Position numbers and translations under genes: made by a program. A DNA stretch of 7,926 nt from assembly GCA_947626485.1 (NCBI GenBank), contig CANQSG010000093.1, positions 1 to 7,926 of the forward strand, in the 5' to 3' direction. The DNA comes from an uncultured Clostridia bacterium. GTDB taxonomy: Bacteria; Bacillota; Clostridia; Oscillospirales; Acutalibacteraceae. Below are positions 1 to 5,708 of the stretch, piece after piece (the first letter of the stretch is position 1; the number at the start of each line of letters is the position of its first letter). Under the pieces are notes generated by a model that saw nothing but the letters and a program-made list of their open reading frames with translations, did no database searches and was not told the origin of the DNA.

Positions 1-68
1 AGATGTCTTTCCTTTATTTAAAAGAAATAGTAGGAATGAAAGAGGGAGATACTTTGTCTGTTTCCTTA
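1..68. other. AT-rich flank of unknown origin abutting the broken GH2 gene
   Basis: This stretch has 21 G+C out of 68 bases (about 31%), whereas the DNA immediately to its right is strongly GC-rich. Both strands have readable frames through it. The plus-strand frame opening at base 3 uses AT-rich codons (aaa, gaa, ata, gta, gga), as a low-GC gene would, and runs on meaninglessly into the antisense of GH2. The minus-strand continuation of the GH2 frame meets TGA then TAA at the junction. No complete gene, terminal inverted repeat or target duplication can be judged because only one side is present. It could be the end of a mobile element, a recombination junction, or a chimeric join. Confidence 0.5.
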
Positions 69-1406
69 TCAGCTGGTCGCGTCGAGCTTGCGGATGCGCG
101 CCGCCATGGCGCGGTGGATGCGGCGGCCGACGTCGGTGATGTGGGTCGGTTCCTCGTTGCTCGTCGACCAGAAGATGACGCCCGGGCGGTTGCGGTCGCG
201 GCGGACAAGCGCCTCGAGCTGGCGCAGATCCTGTTCGGAGGAGCCGAACCAGCGGGTCTCGTCCATCACGAGGAAGCCCATTTCGTCGAGGGCGTCCATC
301 GTGGCGGCGGACTGCATATAGTGGCTCGTGCGGTAGCCGTTGGCGCCCATCTCCTTGAGCAGGGCGATCTTATAGCGGGCGATGTTGTCGGGCACGGCAA
401 GCCCGGTCAGGCCGAAGTCCTGGTGCGAGCAGAGGCCGTGAATAAAGACTTTTTTGCCGTTGAGCAGCAGACCGCGCTCCGGCGAAATCTCGACCGTGCG
501 GAAGCCGATGCGGGTGCGGGTGCAGTCGGTGCAGTCCCCGTCGGCGGTCAGCGTCGTCTCGACAGTGTAAAGGTTGGGGCTTTCGGTGTCCCAGAGGTGC
601 GGGTGCTCGACCGTGGCGGAATAGCGCAGCACGCCGCGCTCGCGCAGGGCGACGCTCCCCTCCCCCGTCGCCGTCGCAACACAGCTGCCGTCCGCCGCCA
701 AGATCCGGCTTTCGACCCGCACGGCGGCGTCGGTGTAAGAGCTGTTGACGACCGTCGTCTCGAAATCGACCTGCCACAGGCCGTCTTGCAGCTTGCGGGC
801 GGGCGCGTAAACGCCCCAGAGGTCGATCGCGACGGGGTCGGTGATGACGAGGCGGACGTCGCGGTAAATGCCGCCGCCCTGATACCACCAGCCCTCGTAC
901 TCCTGCGTGTCGACGTAGACGGCGAGCACATTGTCCCTATCATAATACACGTTGTCGCTGATGTCAACCTCAAACGTGTTATAGGCGGAAGCGTTTTTTG
1001 CCAGCAGCGCGCCGTTCAGATAGACCGTCGACCAGCCGGCGACGCCCTCGAACAGCAGCGTGATGCGCGCGTCGCGCCGCAGACCTTCGGGCAGAGAAAA
1101 ATGCCTGCGGTACCACGCATTTTCATAATGGAGGTATCCGTGGGCATTGTTTTCGCGCGGGTCGAGATCCTGCCGCACCACGTAATCATGCGGCAGCGTG
1201 ACCGTCTCCCAACGGCCGGTGCCGATCGTGCCGCCCTCTTGCAGATAGACGTCGGAATTGTCGGCGTATTGGTAGGCGGCGGGGCCGATGATCTTGCGCT
1301 GATTTTTGGACTGGCCGTAGACCGGTCCCTTTTCGACCGGCCGTTCCATCGGAATATCGCCGAGGTGGAATTTCCACCCCGTATCCCAGCGTTCTTCTTG
1401 TCGCAT
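69..1406 (-). CDS. Glycoside hydrolase family 2 (beta-galactosidase/beta-glucuronidase type), C-terminally truncated
   Basis: GH2 enzymes hydrolyse beta-galactosides, beta-glucuronides or beta-mannosides; the exact substrate cannot be told here. The 445-residue product starts with a GH2 sugar-binding jelly-roll domain (about 5-190, including LPHDY at 71-75, the WYRR strand at 98-101, and GGGIYRDV at 177-184). An immunoglobulin-like domain follows (about 192-305), then the start of the TIM barrel (about 306-445) with RTSHY at 359-363, VMDE at 380-383 and WSTSNEE at 413-419. N417-E418 matches the family's Asn-Glu acid/base pair. The frame then stops after LDATS, so the rest of the barrel with the nucleophile Glu, and any C-terminal domains (full-length relatives are commonly over 600 residues), are missing. 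It is probably inactive as it stands. No signal peptide is visible, so the intact enzyme would be cytoplasmic. The ATG has a modest upstream AAGGAAG and its own promoter, and the gene lies 132 bp after the permease operon. Confidence 0.9.
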   Translation of the reverse strand: MRQEERWDTGWKFHLGDIPMERPVEKGPVYGQSKNQRKIIGPAAYQYADNSDVYLQEGGTIGTGRWETVTLPHDYVVRQDLDPRENNAHGYLHYENAWYRRHFSLPEGLRRDARITLLFEGVAGWSTVYLNGALLAKNASAYNTFEVDISDNVYYDRDNVLAVYVDTQEYEGWWYQGGGIYRDVRLVITDPVAIDLWGVYAPARKLQDGLWQVDFETTVVNSSYTDAAVRVESRILAADGSCVATATGEGSVALRERGVLRYSATVEHPHLWDTESPNLYTVETTLTADGDCTDCTRTRIGFRTVEISPERGLLLNGKKVFIHGLCSHQDFGLTGLAVPDNIARYKIALLKEMGANGYRTSHYMQSAATMDALDEMGFLVMDETRWFGSSEQDLRQLEALVRRDRNRPGVIFWSTSNEEPTHITDVGRRIHRAMAARIRKLDATS

Positions 1407-1417
1407 AGTACAAATAA

Positions 1418-1424
1418 CTTCCTT
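1418..1424 (-). promoter_or_regulatory. Ribosome binding site of the GH2 gene
   Basis: The minus strand reads AAGGAAG, ending 11 bases before the ATG at 1406. It is weaker and further from the start than the AGGAGG sites of the other genes in the window. No better ATG is seen nearby, and the protein from this start begins directly with the expected GH2 N-terminal strand, so the start is retained. Confidence 0.45.
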
Positions 1425-1450
1425 TTTGAAGATTTTGCCGTACCACGAAT

Positions 1451-1479
1451 ATCATACTACGACAAAGCGGAAAAAGCAA
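1451..1479 (-). promoter_or_regulatory. Sigma-A type promoter for the GH2 gene
   Basis: On the minus strand a -35 box TTGCTT (1479-1474) is followed after exactly 17 bases by a -10 box TATGAT (1456-1451), five of six matches to TATAAT. Transcription would start near 1444, giving a leader of about 38 bases to the ATG at 1406. The -35 box is only a half match, but the region upstream carries phased A-tracts that could compensate. This suggests GH2 can be transcribed separately from the permease operon. Confidence 0.6.
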
Positions 1480-1513
1480 CCGTTTTTTGGCGCTTTTCCC
1501 GCCTTTTTTCCGC
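1467..1513. repeat. Inverted repeat with a nested small hairpin in the permease-GH2 gap
   Basis: GCGGAAAAA at 1467-1475 is a perfect inverted match to TTTTTCCGC at 1505-1513. Inside the 29-base spacer a second inverted pair, GGCG (1489-1492) and CGCC (1500-1503), encloses a 7-base loop. The outer arm overlaps the -35 box of the GH2 promoter. In the leftward direction the inner stem is followed by As, not Ts, so this is not a standard intrinsic terminator for the permease operon. In the rightward direction the inner stem is followed by TTTTTT but is only 4 bp. It could be an operator or simply a by-product of alternating GC blocks and A/T tracts. Confidence 0.3.
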
Positions 1514-1521
1514 CTTTTTTT
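1483..1521 (-). promoter_or_regulatory. Phased A-tracts upstream of the GH2 promoter (UP-element/bend-like)
   Basis: On the GH2 coding strand, runs of four to seven As lie at 1488-1483, 1497-1494, 1509-1504 and 1521-1515, separated by GC blocks. Their centres are about 10, 11 and 11.5 bases apart, close to one helical turn. Relative to a start near 1444 they sit at about -42, -52, -63 and -74. A-tracts at these positions are known to bind the C-terminal domains of the RNA polymerase alpha subunits and to bend DNA. The rightmost two tracts also form a near-exact tandem repeat of an 11-base unit. Confidence 0.45.
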
Positions 1522-1538
1522 GCGGGCGGCGATGAAAT

Positions 1539-2513
1539 TTACCCGGTGATGCCGACGCGGTCGATGCTCTTGATGAAGCGGCGCTGCAAAATCAGGTAGA
1601 GCACCAGCGGGATCATCACAAAAAAGAGGATCGAGGCGAAGACGATCGAGGGGGTCTCGGGGCCGGAGCCCATCCAGTGCCCCTGCTGTTGCAGGGTCTG
1701 GAAGATGTTCGCCATGGCGACCGAGAGCGGCCAGTCGTCGGTCAAGAAGCAGAGCGAGGAAAGGGCGGTCTCGTTCCAGTGCCAGATGACCGACAGGACG
1801 GTGACCGTCACGATGACGACGCTCGACGAGGGCAGCGCGATGCGGAAGAAGGTCTTAAGCGGACCGGCGCCGTCGACATAGGCGGCGTCCTCCAGCTCGC
1901 GCGGCAGGCCGGCGAAAAACTGAATGTAGATGTAGATGAGCATGCCCGACCGGACGCCGACGCCAAGCAAAGAGGGCAGCCAGAACGTCCAGTTCGTGTT
2001 GAAGATGTTGAGCCGCAGGTCGATCCCCGTCAGGCGGTCAAACAGGCCGAGGATGCCGACGACGTCGAGCTGGCGGTAGTTGACCGAGAGCGACATGCTG
2101 TAAAGCGAGGTCGGGATCAGCAGCGAGAGGATCAGAAAGAACATCGCGACGCTCCTGCCGCGGAAGCGGAACCGCGCGAAGCCGTAGGCCGCGACGGCGC
2201 AGGAGAAGACCTCGACGAGCGCCGAGAGGATTTGCAGCGTGAGGGTGCGTTGGAGCGCCGCGACGAAGTTCAGCGAATCGTAGGCGATGGAGAACCATTC
2301 CCCCGTCAGATAGCGCGGCAGCCAGGCATAGGTGACGTCGAGCAGCGCGTCGTTGGATTTGAGGGCGGTGCTGATCATGAAGAGCAGCGGATACAGCACG
2401 ATGTAGCCGATGATGATCAGCATGTAATAGCGGAACGCCCGGGCGGTCAGGAAGATCGAGCGCTTGCGGATTTTTTCGGCGCCGCCCGCCGGTTTTGAAG
2501 TTCGCTTTCTCAT
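1539..2513 (-). CDS. Carbohydrate ABC transporter permease, MalG/CUT1 type
   Basis: This is a membrane permease half of a sugar importer that pairs with the MalF-like protein encoded just upstream. The 324-residue product has a basic N-terminus (1-29), a first membrane helix at about 29-50, and helices at about 88-112, 121-142, 178-200, 230-245 and 288-312. The cytoplasmic EAA loop that docks the ATPase is clear at about 207-228 (LEDAAYVDGAG followed by ...ALP). The C-terminus (RRFIKSIDRVGITG) is typical of the family. I chose the ATG at 2513, four bases after the upstream stop at 2518. A TTG at 2537 in the same frame would overlap the upstream gene and has no ribosome binding site. The loop at about 145-176 seems longer than in standard MalG proteins. 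The substrate is unknown; the ATPase is not encoded in the window. Confidence 0.93.
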   Translation of the reverse strand: MRKRTSKPAGGAEKIRKRSIFLTARAFRYYMLIIIGYIVLYPLLFMISTALKSNDALLDVTYAWLPRYLTGEWFSIAYDSLNFVAALQRTLTLQILSALVEVFSCAVAAYGFARFRFRGRSVAMFFLILSLLIPTSLYSMSLSVNYRQLDVVGILGLFDRLTGIDLRLNIFNTNWTFWLPSLLGVGVRSGMLIYIYIQFFAGLPRELEDAAYVDGAGPLKTFFRIALPSSSVVIVTVTVLSVIWHWNETALSSLCFLTDDWPLSVAMANIFQTLQQQGHWMGSGPETPSIVFASILFFVMIPLVLYLILQRRFIKSIDRVGITG

Positions 2514-2517
2514 ACCG

Positions 2518-3441
2518 TCAGCCCCATTTCTTTTCAAAATACCGCTTGTAGAGCAGGAACAGCAGGCTCAACAGCACCCCGACGAGCAAATAATAGAACC
2601 AGAGCATCGCCGAGCCTGACCCGTATTTCAGGTTGTTGAACTGATTATATGCCAGGTCGACGACGGCGTTGGTGTTCGAGGAGACCAGCTCGACGACGGT
2701 AAAGACGACGACGAGCAGCATCGTGCGCAGCAGCATCGGCAGCGTGATGAACCAGAATTCCTCCCACTTCGTCGCGCCCTCGACGCGGGCGACCTCATAG
2801 AGCAGGTCGGGGATGGATTGCAGCCCGGCGATGAGCAGCACCGTCTGAATGCCGCTCTGCCAGACGAGCAGGAAGATGCTGTTGAGGGCGGCGGAGAGGT
2901 AGCCTTCGATCGAGGACGGCAGGTTGAGCCCCTCGAGGATCGCGTTGAAGTCGATCATGTTGAAGGAGACGGCGCTCGAAATTTTCGCCTCGGTCGCGTG
3001 GGTCGTGCCCGCCTCGAGGAAGATGCTTAAGGCTACGCCGCTCGAGAGGATGACGGGCAGGAAGTAGAGCCCGCGGAAGAAGACCCTGCCGCGATAGTTG
3101 CCGTTGAGCAGCAGCGCGAGCACCATGCTGACGACCAGAATGAAGGGCAGCGAAGCGAACAGCGAGGAGAAGGCCGAGAGCAGGTCGTCGGTATAGTTCG
3201 TGTCCACATAGAGCATATCGTGGAAGTTCTCCGTGCCGACGAAGTGGGAGGCGATGCCCTCCGCCGTGATCTCGAGCTCGGCAAAGCTGTAATAGACCGA
3301 TTTGATAATCGGCACGAGGAAGAAGAGCAGCATGCCGATGCTCCACGGCAGGATAAACAGCGCGCCGTAGCGGGCGCGCAGCGCCTCGACCCCGCGGCGC
3401 CGCTTGCGAAGCGGCGAAGCCGGCGATTTCATTTTGCTCAT
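2518..3441 (-). CDS. Sugar ABC transporter permease, MalF/UgpA (CUT1) type
   Basis: This is the partner permease of the MalG-type protein encoded next. The 307-residue product has a basic N-terminus (12-24), a first helix at about 26-50, and helices at about 88-113, 119-142, 183-207, 236-257 and 276-298. The EAA ATPase-docking loop is at about 215-236 (EVARVEGATKWEEF followed by WFITLP). The outer segment between the third and fourth helices (about 143-182) is long for the family. The ATG at 3441 overlaps the stop of the lipoprotein gene by four bases (ATGA) and is served by AGGAGG at 3454-3449 with a 7-base spacer, so translation is probably coupled. The transported sugar cannot be read from the sequence. 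Confidence 0.94.
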   Translation of the reverse strand: MSKMKSPASPLRKRRRGVEALRARYGALFILPWSIGMLLFFLVPIIKSVYYSFAELEITAEGIASHFVGTENFHDMLYVDTNYTDDLLSAFSSLFASLPFILVVSMVLALLLNGNYRGRVFFRGLYFLPVILSSGVALSIFLEAGTTHATEAKISSAVSFNMIDFNAILEGLNLPSSIEGYLSAALNSIFLLVWQSGIQTVLLIAGLQSIPDLLYEVARVEGATKWEEFWFITLPMLLRTMLLVVVFTVVELVSSNTNAVVDLAYNQFNNLKYGSGSAMLWFYYLLVGVLLSLLFLLYKRYFEKKWG

Positions 3442-5696
3442 CTCGTTCCCTCCTCTACCGCGAAATCATGCGCTGCGACCGATCTGCCGCCGAAGGACAG
3501 CGGCGCGTCGGTCTCGTTGACGGCGATGCGCACCCCGTTGCTGAAATCGGTGACCCGCAGGCCGGACGGCTCGACGGTGTGCGAAATAATCTGCGCCCCG
3601 GCGACCCGTTCGACCGCCTTGGAGACGTCGCCGACGGTCTCGGCGAGGCTGTCGCGCAGGCCGGAGAAGGCGGCGCCGTAAAGGGCGGCGTAGGGGCTCG
3701 CGAGCAGCTCCGTCCCGGCGTCCTCGAGCAGCGTGCAGCCGGGCGAAATGCCGGATTCCACACACCGCAGCAGCACCTGCCGCGCGTCGGCGGCGAGGTT
3801 GAAGGACGGCCCGCTCATCGAAACGTAGCCCTTAAAGACGATCTGATAAAACGGGATATCGCAATCGAGAATGTCGTAATTCGAGGACGTGACCGGCACC
3901 TCGAGGACGTGATCGCTGACGGCGGCGGCGTAGCCGTTGGCGGTGACGCTGCAAACCGACGCGCTCTCGTCCGCCTGCCGCAGCAGCGCCGCCGTCTGCG
4001 TCGCCATCTGCTCGGTGAGCGGGAGGTTGCTGCCGTAATCGGAATACATCGTGTTCGAAAGGCTGCCGAAGGAGACGCCCGGGATCGTCCGTTTGGTCGC
4101 GGCGGCGACCGCCTTTTCGACCGCGTCGGCCAGCCGGTCGCGGGTCAGCATTTCGTAACGGACGCCCGACGGCTTGCGGGTGACGGTATCGTACCCGGTG
4201 AGATAAGCGGTCTGGCCGGAGGGGATCTTCGCCCCGTCGCGCAGCGCCGAGAAGCCGCCGCCCGAATCGGAAAAGGCGATGAGGTCGAAATCGAGGAAGA
4301 GCGAGATGTCGTTTTGCGCGCAGTAATCGGTCAGGGCGCGCGCGTCCCGCTTGCCGCCGAGCGCCGACGCGAGGGTAAAGCCCCCGCCGACGCGCCCGGG
4401 GTCAAGCCCGCTGCGCCCGAAGCCGACGAGGTCGATGAGAATGTTGCCGTCGACCGTCCCGCGCAGCGCCTCGGCGATGGAACGCGCCTGCTTTAAGGTC
4501 GTCAGCGGTTCGAGCACGGTGTGCGGCACGCCGAAGGTGTAGGCGCGCTTCTGCGCGGCGCCGAGCATTCGGACGGCAAGCGCCGGTTCGGTCGACTCGC
4601 CCTTGTCGAGCAGCTCGTTTTGCAGCAGATAGTCGCGGTAGGTGTTCGCCATGCCGATGTAGTTCGCATCGTCGCCCGACAGGGTGTAATAGGAGACGCG
4701 CAGCGGCGTTTCGGTGACGAAATTGTCGAAAACCGGAACCTCGAATGCCGTCCCGGCGTAGCCCTCCGGCGCCTCGATGAGGTTATAGCCCCGGATGCGG
4801 AAGGAGGGGTAGACGGAGGAATAGCCGATCGTCTTCGACCCGACGTTCCACTCGATGCTCGCCTGCTCGGCGCCCGAGGTGATGACGCCCAGCACGGCGT
4901 TCGACCCCTGCTTGCTGCCGAAGACCGGCAGGTGGATTTGGCGGGTGTAGGAGACCATGTGATAGGCGTAAACGGTCTGATCCTCGCCGTAGACGTGCGC
5001 CTTGCCCTGCGAGCCGGTCTGGCTGTAGGCCGTCGGGCGGATCAGGGCGCCGCAGCCGTCGGGATAGAAGAGATAACTGTCGGACGCGCCGTTTTGCAGG
5101 CCGCAGAGGAAGGGCGCGAGCGACACGCCGGTCACGTAATTCACGCCGTTGTCGGAGATCTGCTCGGGGTGGACGGTGATGTTGAAGCAGTCGTCCGAAA
5201 GGGTGTATTCCACCGGAACCGTGAACTCCGAGAGGGTGAAGCGGTAGATGACCCGCAGGCCGGTTTTCATGCGCTGGGTGACGACGGCGTCGTCGTCGAT
5301 CGCCTCGGTCTTGGCGAGCGCGGTGCTCTCCATCAGGGTCTTTTTGTCGTAATAGGTGACGATCACGGGCGAATCGACCTGCGGGTTGTTCGCGATGACA
5401 TTGCCCTCGGCGTCCTGCCGCGGGGTGCGGGCGGCGGCGGGCGTCGTCCCGTAGACCGCGCCGGTCGTCTTATCCGTGATCGAGACCTGCATGGTCTCGG
5501 CGTCCCAGGAAAGCGAATAGCGCGCGTTTTCGCAGACCGTCCCGGTCTCGACGGCGTGATCGACGAAGGAGAGCTCGCCGTAGCGCAGCGTGTTCGGGCG
5601 GTCGGCCGTCGCGCCCTTGCCGCAGCCGGTCAGCAGCAGGCAAAACGCGGCGCCGAGCGCGAGACCCTTGCCAAAGAAAGAAATGCTTCGTTTCAC
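3438..5696 (-). CDS. DUF5696-like surface lipoprotein, possible glycoside hydrolase fold
   Basis: The 752-residue product from GTG 5696 begins with a lipoprotein signal: basic KR, a hydrophobic core and the lipobox LLTGC with the acylated Cys at 25. It should be anchored on the outer membrane face of the cell. The architecture resembles DUF5696 proteins found beside sugar ABC permeases (recognition from memory). Residues about 40-335 are beta-strand-rich, like the sandwich domain preceding some glycosidase barrels. From about 345 to 640 alternating strands and helices suggest a TIM barrel, with acidic residues at strand ends (D422 in ILIDLVG; D469 and D471 in LFLDFD) and a later DIPFYQIVFKGY motif (613-624). 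The tail (about 705-752) is again beta-like. No known catalytic signature is proven. It may be an enzyme or a substrate-binding surrogate. Its start overlaps the preceding gene's end, and its stop overlaps the MalF start. Confidence 0.82.
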   Translation of the reverse strand: MKRSISFFGKGLALGAAFCLLLTGCGKGATADRPNTLRYGELSFVDHAVETGTVCENARYSLSWDAETMQVSITDKTTGAVYGTTPAAARTPRQDAEGNVIANNPQVDSPVIVTYYDKKTLMESTALAKTEAIDDDAVVTQRMKTGLRVIYRFTLSEFTVPVEYTLSDDCFNITVHPEQISDNGVNYVTGVSLAPFLCGLQNGASDSYLFYPDGCGALIRPTAYSQTGSQGKAHVYGEDQTVYAYHMVSYTRQIHLPVFGSKQGSNAVLGVITSGAEQASIEWNVGSKTIGYSSVYPSFRIRGYNLIEAPEGYAGTAFEVPVFDNFVTETPLRVSYYTLSGDDANYIGMANTYRDYLLQNELLDKGESTEPALAVRMLGAAQKRAYTFGVPHTVLEPLTTLKQARSIAEALRGTVDGNILIDLVGFGRSGLDPGRVGGGFTLASALGGKRDARALTDYCAQNDISLFLDFDLIAFSDSGGGFSALRDGAKIPSGQTAYLTGYDTVTRKPSGVRYEMLTRDRLADAVEKAVAAATKRTIPGVSFGSLSNTMYSDYGSNLPLTEQMATQTAALLRQADESASVCSVTANGYAAAVSDHVLEVPVTSSNYDILDCDIPFYQIVFKGYVSMSGPSFNLAADARQVLLRCVESGISPGCTLLEDAGTELLASPYAALYGAAFSGLRDSLAETVGDVSKAVERVAGAQIISHTVEPSGLRVTDFSNGVRIAVNETDAPLSFGGRSVAAHDFAVEEGTR

Positions 5697-5702
5697 GGTG
5701 CC

Positions 5703-5708
5703 CCTCCT
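5703..5708 (-). promoter_or_regulatory. Ribosome binding site deciding the GTG start of the lipoprotein gene
   Basis: The minus strand reads AGGAGG here, six bases before the GTG at 5696. The site lies within the end of the upstream gene, overlapping its TGA. An in-frame ATG at 5711 sits immediately upstream of this site and has only poor Shine-Dalgarno sequence before it. The GTG start therefore fits better, and it gives a normal lipoprotein signal with KR at residues 2-3. Confidence 0.7.

Noticed and set aside
1498..1526. Possible intrinsic terminator between the permease operon and GH2
   Set aside because: CCCGC/GCGGG could pair, but in the direction of transcription no T-run follows the stem; the T-runs lie on the other strand and inside the loop, so termination is not supported.
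3..1535. Plus-strand 510-codon open frame across the GH2 region
   Set aside because: Apart from the first 23 codons it is the antisense of GH2; the product is low-complexity Arg/Ala/Val/Gly-rich with no domain, as expected for shadows of GC-rich genes.
2514..2537. TTG at 2537 as start of the second permease gene
   Set aside because: It would overlap the upstream gene by 20 bases, has no ribosome binding site, and adds only MKRNGADG before the ATG at 2513, which sits at normal coupled spacing.
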